Shown: positions 1 through 8,229, counted from the first letter of the stretch. The stretch is DNA of 64,000 bases from Thiosocius sp963736445 (GCA_963736445.1 CAVTOY010000008.1:186001-250000), one strand, 5' to 3'. Translations and numbers: made by a program. The notes: generated by a model from the sequence alone, not told the origin.

Positions 1-656
1 GCCGGCAGCACCTCTGCCGACGTCGGACCCAGCGCCTCCCATCCCTGGTCACGCACGAACTGCAGCATGCGCGAGGCCGGGGTGTCGGTGTTGTCGACCC
101 AGTCATCCAGGGCTTGGTCGTCGAAGGTCGCAAAGCGCTGCGGCGGACACCCGAACAGGCCCTGGCTGAGCCCCTCGCACAGCGCCGCCAGTCGCCGCTG
201 CAGGTCTTCCGAGGGTGCGGCGGCCTCGGAGAGTCCCGGCTCCCGGCACAGGCGGCCGCCCGGGTCGATCAGAGCGTTTATTGCCTGGATGTCCGCCATC
301 CAGCCGGCAAGCGGTACGGTCTCGCGCTTTTGGCCGTGAAATTCGGGCCATTCGAGCAGCACGCGCCACAGGTGCTCGCGCAGGGTCTCGAGCTGTATCA
401 GCAGGTTGCGCGCCTGTTCCACCGGCGCCGCTGCAGGCGTCTGCTGGGCGGATTCGATGGCGCGGATCGCCGCCACCGACTGTGCCCGGCCGCAGACATT
501 GAACAGCAGCGGGATCGTCTCGAGCACGTCGCCGATCGCTTTGCCCTCGAACAGGCGTGAAGCCAGCAGCGGGCGGGTGGACTCGATCTCCACCTGTCCC
601 CGTGCCGGACCGATGCGGATACTCAGCCGACCCTCGATGTTGGCTGTGCCGCTCAT
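1..656 (-). CDS. hupK: HupK-like [NiFe]-hydrogenase assembly protein (partial, runs off left edge)
   Basis: 218 codons are visible and the frame stays open to the window edge, so the C-terminus is missing. The ATG at 656 overlaps the stop of the upstream hybE-like gene (ATGA), which shows translational coupling. HupK proteins are catalytically dead relatives of the hydrogenase large subunit that act as scaffolds for Ni-Fe(CN)2CO cofactor assembly. Here residues 53-59 (NVCGRAQ) sit where the large subunit carries its RICGVC nickel motif and retain a single cysteine. The call rests on this remnant motif and on the last position in a hupD-F-G-H-I-J-K order; the protein itself is poorly conserved. 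It is probably needed for maturation of the HupL encoded at 5368-7182. Confidence 0.7.
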   Translation of the reverse strand, partial: MSGTANIEGRLSIRIGPARGQVEIESTRPLLASRLFEGKAIGDVLETIPLLFNVCGRAQSVAAIRAIESAQQTPAAAPVEQARNLLIQLETLREHLWRVLLEWPEFHGQKRETVPLAGWMADIQAINALIDPGGRLCREPGLSEAAAPSEDLQRRLAALCEGLSQGLFGCPPQRFATFDDQALDDWVDNTDTPASRMLQFVRDQGWEALGPTSAEVLP

Positions 657-1264
657 CTGGCAGAACCAGGGTGGCCCAGGAGGCGTCCACGCAGCAGGTT
701 GCGGCGGCTGACCGGTCGCTCGATCAGCGATTCGTCAGACGCCGCCGCTGGCGCCCGCTTGTGCACCGACGGCGCGTCCGGGTTCTCGTCTGCCTGTCCG
801 TGCCAGCGCTGCGCGATCTCGCCCGCATGGGTGCTGGACTCGCTGTCGCGATGGCGCGGGTCGATCAGGGCCCCGAGCGCGGCGAAGGCGACCTCCAGCG
901 CGGTTGCCTGACCGGGCAGCTCCAGCACCGGGGAGAGCAGTGAGCAGGACTGGAAGCGACCGATGCCTTTCTCTTCGGCCATCAGGAACTGGTAGCTGCC
1001 GGAGGGAAAGCTATAAGTATGGCTACTGCCGATCGGGCGTTCCTGCCAGTCGTCGCCCTCGCAGGGCAGCAGGACCAGATTGATGAACCAGGGCGTGATC
1101 AGCACGCCCAGGCAACCTGCCGCGCCGCGGTGAAAGCCGACTGCCTTGACCTCGAGGGCCGGATTGAGGACGGGTATGTCGGCCATGCGCGTCCGTTGAA
1201 CGTCACGGAAGTGTCGTTCCAGGCCCAGCGTCAACGCGTCGAGCCGCAGGTCCCGATCAGTCAC
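653..1264 (-). CDS. hupJ: HybE/HupJ-family [NiFe]-hydrogenase assembly chaperone
   Basis: 203 residues, the usual size for the HybE family. The core PWFINLVLLP segment followed by an FPSGSYQF stretch is characteristic of these chaperones. They bind hydrogenase precursor subunits in the cytoplasm and help coordinate Tat export with cofactor insertion. In this family some members are fused to the rubredoxin HupI. Here the rubredoxin is a separate gene just upstream, overlapping by 8 bases. The C-terminal 50 residues are basic and low in hydrophobics, and look like a disordered tail. It is embedded in the leftward hup maturation operon, overlapping genes on both sides. Confidence 0.85.
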   Translation of the reverse strand: MTDRDLRLDALTLGLERHFRDVQRTRMADIPVLNPALEVKAVGFHRGAAGCLGVLITPWFINLVLLPCEGDDWQERPIGSSHTYSFPSGSYQFLMAEEKGIGRFQSCSLLSPVLELPGQATALEVAFAALGALIDPRHRDSESSTHAGEIAQRWHGQADENPDAPSVHKRAPAAASDESLIERPVSRRNLLRGRLLGHPGSAR

Positions 1265-1475
1265 CCAGGATCACCATGAACTGTTCCTTGGCGCCGTCAC
1301 ACTCGGGGCAATGCCAATCGTCCGGCAGTCTTGCGAACGGCGTGCCCGGCGGTATCTGCCAATAGTCATCGCCGGCCTTGGGGTCGTAGACATGCCAGCA
1401 GACCTTGCACTCCATGCGCGCATCGTCATGTAGCCGGTCCTTGTTGCCACCGTAGGAGCCTTCAAAGGTGTTCAC
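1257..1475 (-). CDS. hupI: Rubredoxin HupI of the hydrogenase operon
   Basis: 72 residues with the two rubredoxin knuckles CKVC and CPEC that bind a single iron. The YDPKAGD and IPPGTPF segments between them are classic rubredoxin, and the protein fits the full length of the family. Hydrogenase-operon rubredoxins are thought to protect or repair the oxygen-sensitive maturation process, or to act as an electron donor during assembly under microaerobic conditions. The start ATG at 1475 overlaps the stop of hupH (ATGA) and the 3' end overlaps the hybE-like gene, so the three are translated as one unit. Confidence 0.95.
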   Translation of the reverse strand: MNTFEGSYGGNKDRLHDDARMECKVCWHVYDPKAGDDYWQIPPGTPFARLPDDWHCPECDGAKEQFMVILGD

Positions 1476-2332
1476 CGGTACATCCCTAGGATCTCATCCA
1501 GGCGCTCGATACTGTCCGCGATGTCCTCCGGGGCGGCGATCGCCACCGAGGGGACGTCGACCACCTCGATGGTGTTAAGGATCAGCACGTCCTGCGAATT
1601 GAAGTACTTTATCCACCAGCCGTTGCGCTTTGCGGTGCTGCCGATGCGACAGTTGCCGTAACCGCGCGACAGGATGGTGACCGGCCCGACACCGAGGCGC
1701 TCGCCGAGCAGCATCACGTCGGTCTCGGTCAGCGGCAGCAGGGTCAGATTCAGGGTGTGCGGTGCATCGCCGGGTCGGTAGGTGGCCAGCTTTTCGGCCA
1801 GCTCCACCAGCAGCGCAGGTGCGTTCTGGATCGCTGGGTCGCTGCAGTCACAGGCACTGTCGAGTTCACGGTCGGTGTCGCTGAAGGCGGCGCTGCGGAC
1901 TATGTCTGGCACCTCACCGATCTCTATGGCATCACGGATCACACGGCCGTGCCCGTCACGGTGCTGCACCCGCCAGACGCCGGCGAGTACCGACTCCTGG
2001 GCGCGGATCGGCGAGGGTCCGTCAAACGCCACGCTCACTTCACCTTCGCCCAACGCCTGATTGACGAAATCCAGGTTGTCAGCGTCGAGCGGATCGAGGT
2101 TCACCACCTCGATCGGGCCATTCCGCCGCCATCGCCGGAGGGCCCGGAGGACCTGTTCGAGGACGCGCTTGCCCTGTTCCATGCCCGCGGCGTCTTCGGG
2201 TTCGGGCAGTAGCGGTTGATGGTAAGTCGCCATGCCCGAGGGCATGGTCATGTATTCCAGGCCCTCCTCCTGTGCAGTCGGCTGGGTGCCTGGGCCGATC
2301 TCAACGATCGGTATATCGGGAAATTTATGCAT
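1472..2332 (-). CDS. hupH: HupH/HyaF hydrogenase expression/formation protein
   Basis: 286 residues matching the HupH/HyaF family in length. The N-terminus carries a GPGTQP motif (about residues 13-18), and the C-terminal half has the long conserved block around LLGERLGVGPVTILSRGYGN. HyaF-type proteins work with HyaE on the small subunit of oxygen-tolerant uptake hydrogenases, assisting FeS-cluster insertion or export. Presence of both HyaE-like and HyaF-like genes fits the oxygen-tolerant signature seen in HupS. It overlaps hupG by 8 bases and hupI by 4 bases. No catalytic residues are known for this family. Confidence 0.88.
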   Translation of the reverse strand: MHKFPDIPIVEIGPGTQPTAQEEGLEYMTMPSGMATYHQPLLPEPEDAAGMEQGKRVLEQVLRALRRWRRNGPIEVVNLDPLDADNLDFVNQALGEGEVSVAFDGPSPIRAQESVLAGVWRVQHRDGHGRVIRDAIEIGEVPDIVRSAAFSDTDRELDSACDCSDPAIQNAPALLVELAEKLATYRPGDAPHTLNLTLLPLTETDVMLLGERLGVGPVTILSRGYGNCRIGSTAKRNGWWIKYFNSQDVLILNTIEVVDVPSVAIAAPEDIADSIERLDEILGMYR

Positions 2333-2756
2333 TGGGCCGCTCCATGGTTTCGTTGACCAGCGGGATGCCGACCCCCGGGTTGTGCCTAGGCTGCCGGTCG
2401 AGGATCTCCGGGATCAACGCCATGTAATCCGACCAGTCTCGGACCTTGTTGATCTTGCCGAGATAGCGCCCGTGGCGCACAAACACCAGGCAGGGCCAGA
2501 CCGCAACGTCGTAGCGCTCCTTGAACAGCGATTCCAGGGCGCGGTCCACCACCACCGCCTCGAAACGGTCGGGGAAGGCGGACATCAGCTCCGGCAGTAT
2601 CACCGCCACGTCGTTGGACTCCGGGTAGCGGTTGGGGTCTTCGGTGAGGAACAGCGCAAGCGTGACATCGCGGTCCATGAAGTCGTCGAGGTTGTCGGCG
2701 CTGAGCCGGGGGTAACGGTGTAGGTTGATGAGCTGATCGATCAGTGGTGAGGGCAT
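2325..2756 (-). CDS. hupG: HupG/HyaE thioredoxin-like hydrogenase chaperone
   Basis: 143 residues with a thioredoxin-like fold pattern: ALFLTEDPNRYPESND, then VWPCLVFVRHGRYLG near the C-terminal half. The redox CxxC of true thioredoxins is absent, as expected for HyaE, which binds the Tat signal of the hydrogenase small subunit and proofreads it before export. I chose the ATG at 2756 because a strong GGAGG lies just upstream, overlapping the end of hupF; an in-frame extension to 2810 would run into hupF. It lies between hupF and hupH in the leftward maturation operon. Confidence 0.85.
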   Translation of the reverse strand: MPSPLIDQLINLHRYPRLSADNLDDFMDRDVTLALFLTEDPNRYPESNDVAVILPELMSAFPDRFEAVVVDRALESLFKERYDVAVWPCLVFVRHGRYLGKINKVRDWSDYMALIPEILDRQPRHNPGVGIPLVNETMERPNA

Positions 2757-2760
2757 GTTG

Positions 2761-3072
2761 TTACGCCTCCTTGACGAGGTGTGCGAGATGTTCGGGTAGC
2801 TGGGGCGCACGATCGATCAGGTCATCGAACAGGTGATCGATCTGCGAGTCGCCGGCCATGATCTGGCCGACCGCCTGCACGGCGTCACGCATGGCCATTG
2901 CGGAGTCGGGGTCGAGGATCTCGCGTGCCGCACCGAGAAACACCAGTAGCCAGCTCCCGATCTCAGGTCTGCCGACCAGTGTCGTGTCGACCTGGATCCG
3001 CTGAGTGCCATCGAGACATACCGCATGAAAGTCGTGCACCGACAGCACCTGCATCGGGATGCCGATACACAT
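2761..3072 (-). CDS. hupF: HypC/HupF-family hydrogenase maturation chaperone
   Basis: 103 residues beginning MCIGIPMQV, the invariant HypC/HupF N-terminus whose Cys2 contacts HypD and the hydrogenase large-subunit precursor while the Fe(CN)2CO unit is delivered. A WLLVFLGAAREIL segment forms the second half of the OB-like fold. It is somewhat longer than HypC (about 80-90 residues), as is usual for HupF, which also stabilises HupL at higher oxygen. The ATG at 3072 overlaps the hupD stop by one base (TGATG). Confidence 0.92.
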   Translation of the reverse strand: MCIGIPMQVLSVHDFHAVCLDGTQRIQVDTTLVGRPEIGSWLLVFLGAAREILDPDSAMAMRDAVQAVGQIMAGDSQIDHLFDDLIDRAPQLPEHLAHLVKEA

Positions 3073-3767
3073 CAGTCCTTTCTCCGGCTGTCGACATTGA
3101 CGCTCATGCGGTTGTTGCCCAGATCCACCGGCTTGGGGTCGAAGGTCACGGATGCGTCGCGCAACACGCGTTCGTCGCCCGCCCGGCAGGCCGCGGCCGC
3201 GTTCGGTCGAAAGGTCTCGTAGGCGGCGAGATCGAGTTGCTGTGGGTGAAGCCCTGCCTCCTCGGGCAGCGGGCTGGTGCGTTCCTCGTAGTCGATGCCC
3301 CTGGCGTCCAGCCAGCGCAGCGCGGCATCGATCGCAGGCGCGATCTGCGCGCGCACGCTGGGACGCAGGCTGCCGCCATAGTCTTCGAGCTCCTCCGGCT
3401 GCACGCCGACCAGCAGGATGTGCTGGGGGTAATCGCCGAGCAGTTCCGCCATCGCCAGCACCTCCTGGAAACCGGTCTGGTGCAGGCTCATCTTCTTGGC
3501 GCCCATGAAATTTGGTACATCCGCATCCTCGACCAGCTTCAGCGTGCCGGGGGCCAGCCCGTAGTCCACGGCGTCGAACACCACCAGGATGTCGGCGGCC
3601 TGAACATGCTGCACCAGATAGATCCCCTGGGTACCGCCGTCCATAAGAGTGACGTTATCGGGAAAGACATGGCTGCGATGGAGTGTCTCCACGGTGCGCA
3701 CACCGAAGCCCTCGTCGGCCCAGAGCACGTTGCCTATCCCCAGGATGGTGACCGCCGGTGCCGTCAT
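3072..3767 (-). CDS. hupD: HupD/HyaD hydrogenase maturation endopeptidase
   Basis: 231 residues. It is the nickel-dependent protease that removes the C-terminal tail of HupL after cofactor insertion. GIGNVLWADEGFGV holds the conserved Glu, VVFDAVDYG the conserved Asp and SLHQTGF the conserved His that together sense the Ni site. The C-terminus after about residue 180 is longer than usual and Pro/Ala-rich. I chose the ATG at 3767, which begins MTAPAVTILGIGN and has AAGGGGGAC upstream. It is the first gene of the leftward maturation operon, divergent from hupS across a 533-bp regulatory gap. Confidence 0.93.
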   Translation of the reverse strand: MTAPAVTILGIGNVLWADEGFGVRTVETLHRSHVFPDNVTLMDGGTQGIYLVQHVQAADILVVFDAVDYGLAPGTLKLVEDADVPNFMGAKKMSLHQTGFQEVLAMAELLGDYPQHILLVGVQPEELEDYGGSLRPSVRAQIAPAIDAALRWLDARGIDYEERTSPLPEEAGLHPQQLDLAAYETFRPNAAAACRAGDERVLRDASVTFDPKPVDLGNNRMSVNVDSRRKD

Positions 3768-4300
3768 GTTCGTCCCCCTTAGTGAGTGCAGATACCGTGG
3801 GGTGGCAAGTTGCATGCCGATCCGGTAACGCGCACCTAAGCCGTTGTTTTTAAAGCCACACCTATTTCCACCCCGGTCCCCGATCGAAATCGATGACAAC
3901 CTTGTTTCCGTCTATGACACCAACATGGAAGAAGATAGTCCAATTTTGCGCCGCGCTGCCGCGGCACAGCCGTAAGACGACCTGCCGGGCGGGGCGCGCC
4001 GCAGTAACTCCCGCTGCCGAATAGACCCTTTGACATCTAACGGTCAGGCAACCCGTTCCCCGCCCAGGGCCATGGTTGCCAACGCGCTGTTGTGCGCCGC
4101 TCGGGGGTGTAAAGCAAGTTTCCGGAATGGGCTCAGCCGATCGCGTCTGGCTTGCGCTTTCTCGCTCGCAGCCTCAAAAGGCTGGGCGTTAAAGCGCTGA
4201 AAGTGAAAGGAAAAAGTTAGTTGGCAGGCTCTTTGCAAATTCCCTGGGTCAGACAACCACACACGCCGGGTGAAGCGCGCAGACGCCGCGGGAGAGGAGC
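3768..4300. other. Divergent regulatory region between hupD and hupS
   Basis: 533 bases without a supported gene separate the maturation operon from the structural operon. The right end holds a sigma54-type promoter (separate entry). A TGT-N10-ACA palindrome of NifA-site form lies at 3845-3860, too far from and too weakly linked to the promoter to be trusted. The length and divergent layout suit an activator- and IHF-dependent promoter, but I could not identify a convincing HoxA/HupR operator. Confidence 0.5.
4221..4237 (+). promoter_or_regulatory. Putative sigma54 (-24/-12) promoter for hupSLC
   Basis: TTGGCAGGCTCTTTGCA matches the RpoN consensus TTGGCAC-N5-TTGCA with the invariant GG and GC separated by exactly 10 bases. 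It ends about 63 bases before the hupS ATG, which leaves a plausible leader. Uptake hydrogenase operons in several proteobacteria are known to be transcribed from sigma54 promoters activated by HoxA/HupR-type regulators. No such regulator is encoded in this window. Confidence 0.65.
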
Positions 4301-5371
4301 ATGACAGAGACATTCTACGAAGTGATGCGGAGGCAGGGCATAACGCGCCGTAGCTTCCTCAAATACTGCAGCCTGACCGCTGCCGCACTGGGTCTCGGCC
4401 CGGCGTTTGTTCCCAGGATCGCGCATGCGATGGAGAACAAGCCTCGCATCCCGGTCATCTGGCTGCACGGCCTGGAGTGCACCTGCTGCTCGGAGTCGTT
4501 CATCCGCTCAGCGCATCCATTGGCCAAGGACGTGGTGCTGTCGATGGTCTCGCTGGATTACGACGACACCATCATGGCGGCCGCCGGTCACCAGGCCGAG
4601 GCGATCATTCAGGAGACTATCGACAAGTACGACGGCAATTTCATCCTGGCCTGCGAGGGCAACCCGCCGCTGAATCAGGATGGCATGTCCTGCATCATCG
4701 CCGGCAAGCCCTATCTCGAACAGCTCCAGCATGCGGCCGCGCACTGCAAGGCGATCATCTCCTGGGGTTCGTGCGCATCCTATGGCTGCGTGCAGGCGGC
4801 CAAGCCGAATCCGACCCAGGCGGTGCCGATCCACAAGGTGATCCACGACAAACCGATCATCAAGGTACCGGGATGCCCTCCCATCGCCGAGGTCATGACT
4901 GCGGTGATCACCTACATGCTGACCTTTGATCAGATCCCCGAGCTCGATCGCCAGGGCCGGCCGAAGATGTTCTACAGCCAGCGTATCCACGACAAGTGCT
5001 ATCGACGCCCACACTTCGATGCCGGTCAGTTCGTCGAGACCTGGGACGATGAGGGCGCGCGCAAGGGGTACTGCCTGTACAAAATGGGATGCAAGGGCCC
5101 GACCACTTACAACGCCTGCTCCACCATCCGCTGGAACGAGGGGACCTCGTTCCCCATCCAGGCAGGCCATGGCTGTATCGGTTGTTCCGAAGACGGCTTC
5201 TGGGACAAGGGCTCCTGGTACGCCCGTCTCACCGACATCAAACAGTTCGGGGTCGAGAGCAATGCCGACCTGTTGGGTGGCACCGCCGCCGCCGTCGTCG
5301 GCACCGCGACCGCAGTACACCTCGGTGTCAGCGCCGTGAAGCGTGCCCAGCACAAAGGAGATCAGGAATGA
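4301..5371 (+). CDS. hupS: Uptake [NiFe]-hydrogenase small subunit, oxygen-tolerant type
   Basis: 356 residues. Electron-transfer subunit of the periplasm-facing membrane-bound hydrogenase, carrying three FeS clusters. A Tat signal (ITRRSFLK, residues 14-21) is followed by a hydrophobic stretch and an AHA cleavage site at 43. Mature Cys17 and Cys20 (residues 60, 63) and Cys115 (158) bind the proximal cluster. Residue 62 (mature Cys19) and residue 163 (mature Cys120) are also cysteines, the two supernumerary ligands of the [4Fe-3S] cluster in oxygen-tolerant group 1d enzymes. The C-terminus has the hydrophobic anchor typical of this group (about residues 325-347). The ATG follows GGGAGAGGAG, and the stop overlaps hupL (ATGA). 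Confidence 0.97.
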   Translation: MTETFYEVMRRQGITRRSFLKYCSLTAAALGLGPAFVPRIAHAMENKPRIPVIWLHGLECTCCSESFIRSAHPLAKDVVLSMVSLDYDDTIMAAAGHQAEAIIQETIDKYDGNFILACEGNPPLNQDGMSCIIAGKPYLEQLQHAAAHCKAIISWGSCASYGCVQAAKPNPTQAVPIHKVIHDKPIIKVPGCPPIAEVMTAVITYMLTFDQIPELDRQGRPKMFYSQRIHDKCYRRPHFDAGQFVETWDDEGARKGYCLYKMGCKGPTTYNACSTIRWNEGTSFPIQAGHGCIGCSEDGFWDKGSWYARLTDIKQFGVESNADLLGGTAAAVVGTATAVHLGVSAVKRAQHKGDQE

Positions 5372-7182
5372 GCGTTACACAAACCCCAAACGGTTACAGC
5401 CTGAACGACGCTGGTCGCCGCGTTGTCGTTGATCCGGTGACCCGGATCGAGGGCCATATGCGCTGTGAAGTCAATGTGGACGAGAACAACGTCATCCAGA
5501 ACGCGGTCTCATCGGGCACCATGTGGCGCGGACTCGAGGTGATTCTCAAGGGCCGCGACCCGCGCGATGCCTGGGCCTTCGTGGAACGCATCTGCGGCGT
5601 CTGCACTGGCTGTCATGCGCTGACGTCGGTGCGCGCGGTCGAGGATGCGCTGGGTATCCAGATCCCCAAGAATGCGCACCTGATCCGCGAGATGATGGCC
5701 AAGACGCTGCAGGTGCACGACCACGTCGTGCACTTTTACCACCTGCACGCGCTCGACTGGGTCAACCCGGTCAATGCGCTCAAGGCGGATCCGAAAGAGA
5801 CATCGAAGATTCAGCACCTGGTCTCGGCGCGTCATCCCAAGTCCAGCCCGGGTTACTTCCGCGACATCCAGACGCGCATTCGCAAGTTCATCGAGTCCGG
5901 GCAGCTCGGTCCGTTCAAAAACGGCTACTGGGACAACCCGGCCTACAAGCTGCCGCCGGAGGTCGACCTGATGGCGGTGGCGCATTACCTCGAGGCGCTC
6001 GATATCCAGAAGGAGTTCGTCAAGGTCCACACGGTGTTCGGTGGTAAGAACCCGCATCCGAACTACCTGGTGGGTGGCGTTCCTTGTGCGATCAATATGG
6101 ACGGCGACCTGTCGGCCGGCGCGCCGCTGAACATGGAACGCCTGAATTTCGTCAAGGCGCGCATCGACGAGATGAAGACCTTCTGCGACAACGTCTACAT
6201 ACCGGACGTGATCGCCATCGCCAGCTTCTACAAGGGCTGGCTGCACGGGGGTGGCCACGGTGCCAGGAATGTCATGGACTACGGTGCCTATCCGAAGGTC
6301 AACTACGACAAATCCACCGACCAGTTCCCGGGCGGTGTGATCCTCAACGACAACTGGAACGAGGTCTTCCCGATCGATCCGCGGGATCCCGAGCAGGTGC
6401 AGGAGTTCGTCGCACACTCCTGGTACAGCTACCCGGATGAAAGCAAGGGCCTGCATCCCTGGGATGGGGTGACGGAGGCGAACTTCGAACTCGGCCCTAA
6501 CACCAAGGGGACGCGCACCAACATCCAGGAACTGGATGAGAACGCCAAGTATTCCTGGATCAAGGCGCCGCGCTGGCGTGGTCATGCGGTCGAGGTGGGC
6601 CCGCTGTCGCGCTACACGCTCGCTTATGCACAGAACATCGAGTACGTGAAGGAGCAGGTGCAGCGGAGTGTCGCCACATTCAACCAGCTGGCGGGCATGG
6701 ACGCCGGTGCGAAGACGGTGCTGCAGTCGACCATTGGCCGCACCCTGGCACGCGCGCTGGAGGCCCAGTATTGCGGGGACATGATGGTCGATGATTTCAA
6801 CGGCCTGATCGCCAACATCAAGGCCGGCGACACGACCACCGCCAATATGGACAAGTGGGATCCCGCGACTTGGCCGAAGGAGGCCAAGGGCGTAGGTGTT
6901 ACCGCCGCACCGCGTGGCGGCCTGGGCCACTGGATCAAGATCAAGGACGGCCGGATCGAGAACTACCAGTGCGTGGTGCCGACCACCTGGAACGGGTCGC
7001 CGCGCGATCCCGCCGGCAACATCGGCGCCTTCGAGGCCTGCCTGATGAATACACCCATGGAGCGTCCCGACGAACCCGTGGAGATTCTGCGCAGTCTGCA
7101 CAGTTTCGATCCTTGTCTGGCCTGCTCGACTCATGTGATGTCGGAAGATGGCAAGGAACTCACCAAGGTCAAGATCCGCTGA
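5368..7182 (+). CDS. hupL: Uptake [NiFe]-hydrogenase large subunit
   Basis: 604 residues, full length. Catalytic subunit holding the NiFe centre and oxidising H2. The N-terminal motif RICGVCTGCH (residues 75-83) supplies Cys76 and Cys79. The C-terminal motif DPCLACSTH supplies the other two cysteines and ends at the cleavage site; the 15 residues after the His are the tail removed by HupD. VDPVTRIEGH near the start is the typical L0 motif. The ATG at 5368 overlaps the hupS stop, ensuring stoichiometric translation. It travels to the periplasm with HupS through the Tat system, as it has no signal of its own. Confidence 0.97.
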   Translation: MSVTQTPNGYSLNDAGRRVVVDPVTRIEGHMRCEVNVDENNVIQNAVSSGTMWRGLEVILKGRDPRDAWAFVERICGVCTGCHALTSVRAVEDALGIQIPKNAHLIREMMAKTLQVHDHVVHFYHLHALDWVNPVNALKADPKETSKIQHLVSARHPKSSPGYFRDIQTRIRKFIESGQLGPFKNGYWDNPAYKLPPEVDLMAVAHYLEALDIQKEFVKVHTVFGGKNPHPNYLVGGVPCAINMDGDLSAGAPLNMERLNFVKARIDEMKTFCDNVYIPDVIAIASFYKGWLHGGGHGARNVMDYGAYPKVNYDKSTDQFPGGVILNDNWNEVFPIDPRDPEQVQEFVAHSWYSYPDESKGLHPWDGVTEANFELGPNTKGTRTNIQELDENAKYSWIKAPRWRGHAVEVGPLSRYTLAYAQNIEYVKEQVQRSVATFNQLAGMDAGAKTVLQSTIGRTLARALEAQYCGDMMVDDFNGLIANIKAGDTTTANMDKWDPATWPKEAKGVGVTAAPRGGLGHWIKIKDGRIENYQCVVPTTWNGSPRDPAGNIGAFEACLMNTPMERPDEPVEILRSLHSFDPCLACSTHVMSEDGKELTKVKIR

Positions 7183-7195
7183 GGCGGGGGAGACA

Positions 7196-7432
7196 ATGCC
7201 GATGAAATCTTTATACGCAAAGCTGTCGGGCCTGCTCGTCCTGTTCAGTCAGCAGCTATCGGCTCATCCAGGGCATGGGATGGGTGAGGGGCATACCAAC
7301 GATGTCCTGCACCCCTTCCTGAAATCGGATCATGTGCTGCTGCTCGGTGCCGTGGCGGTAGCCGTTCTTCTCTTGCGCAACCGGTGGCTGGGCCAGCGGT
7401 CCGCGCATGACGATGAGGAGAAAGACGCATGA
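7196..7432 (+). CDS. Small His-rich HupE-like membrane protein
   Basis: 78 residues with a signal-like hydrophobic N-terminus ending in LSAHPGHGMG, a His-rich segment (about residues 24-46), a motif HPFLKSDHVLLLGAVAV and one further membrane helix. The AHPGHG and HPF-x3-DH motifs resemble the N-terminal part of HupE/UreJ nickel permeases (AHTGHG...HP..G.DH.L). Those are about 190-210 residues with five or more helices, so this would be a one-unit version. The gene lies 13 bases after hupL with GGGGGAG before the ATG, and its end overlaps the hupC start by 4 bases. A nickel-binding or hydrogenase anchoring role is inference from motif and context only. Confidence 0.75.
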   Translation: MPMKSLYAKLSGLLVLFSQQLSAHPGHGMGEGHTNDVLHPFLKSDHVLLLGAVAVAVLLLRNRWLGQRSAHDDEEKDA

Positions 7433-8145
7433 CCACAGTCGCTAGCAAACCGCAGCAGATACAGCCGGCGGTGTACGTCTACGAGGCGCCGCTGCGTCTT
7501 TGGCACTGGATAAACGCGCTGGCGATTACCGTGCTGGCCGTTACCGGCTATTTGATTGCAAGTCCATTGCCCAGTGTGCCCGGCGAGGCGAGTGATAACT
7601 TCCTCATGGGCTATATCCGCTTCGCGCATTTTGCGGCCGGCTACATCCTTGCCATCGGACTTCTGTTTCGCATCTACTGGGCGTTCATGGGCAATCACCA
7701 TGCGCGCCAGTTGTTTATGCCGCCGTTGTTCAGTCGTGACTATTGGGACGGCGTCTGGCACGAGATCAAGTGGTACGCCTTCGCCGTCAAAGAGCCGCGC
7801 AAATACATTGGCCACAACCCGCTGGCCGTACTGGTGATGCATTTCCTGTTTCTTTGGATGCTGGTCTTCATGATCATCACCGGCTTCGCGCTGTATGGCG
7901 AGGGCACCGGGATGGGGACCTGGCAGTACGAGTGGTTTAGCGCCTGGGTCATTCCGCTGTTCGGCCAGAGTCAGGATGTGCATACCTGGCACCACCTTGT
8001 CATGTGGGCGATCGTCTGTTTCGTGATCATCCATGTGTACGTCGCCATCCGTGAAGACATCATGTCCCGGCAATCGCTGGTCAGTACGATGATCAGCGGC
8101 TGGCGGATGTTCAAAGACAGCCGGGATCCGGACGACGGGCGTTGA
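7429..8145 (+). CDS. hupC: Ni/Fe-hydrogenase b-type cytochrome subunit
   Basis: 238 residues, the full length of the HyaC/HupC family, with four membrane helices. YEAPLRLWHWINALAI near the N-terminus and DVHTWHHLVMWAIVCFVIIHVY near the C-terminus carry the haem-ligating histidines. It anchors HupSL at the outer face of the cytoplasmic membrane and passes electrons from H2 oxidation to the quinone pool. It is the last gene of hupS-hupL-small protein-hupC; the ATG overlaps the stop of the preceding small gene. A repeat-rich region follows and probably ends the transcript. Confidence 0.95.
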   Translation: MTTVASKPQQIQPAVYVYEAPLRLWHWINALAITVLAVTGYLIASPLPSVPGEASDNFLMGYIRFAHFAAGYILAIGLLFRIYWAFMGNHHARQLFMPPLFSRDYWDGVWHEIKWYAFAVKEPRKYIGHNPLAVLVMHFLFLWMLVFMIITGFALYGEGTGMGTWQYEWFSAWVIPLFGQSQDVHTWHHLVMWAIVCFVIIHVYVAIREDIMSRQSLVSTMISGWRMFKDSRDPDDGR

Positions 8146-8150
8146 TCGGC

Positions 8151-8216
8151 AGCGGGATCAAGGGTCAGAGTGCAAATGGCACTAGCGGGATCAAGGGTCA
8201 GAGTGCAAATGGCACT
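8151..8216. repeat. Two tandem copies of a 33-bp unit
   Basis: Positions 8151-8183 and 8184-8216 are identical. Each contains GGGTCAGAGT and AAATGGCACT. A related stretch with the middle part inverted lies near 20848-20879, which suggests a recombining intergenic element or insertion-sequence end. Confidence 0.85.
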
Positions 8217-8229
8217 TGGTTAAGGACTT

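Noticed and set aside
3845..3860. TGT-N10-ACA palindrome of NifA upstream-activator form
   Set aside because: It is about 375 bases from the sigma54 promoter, occurs once, and no NifA-type gene is visible; a chance match is likely.
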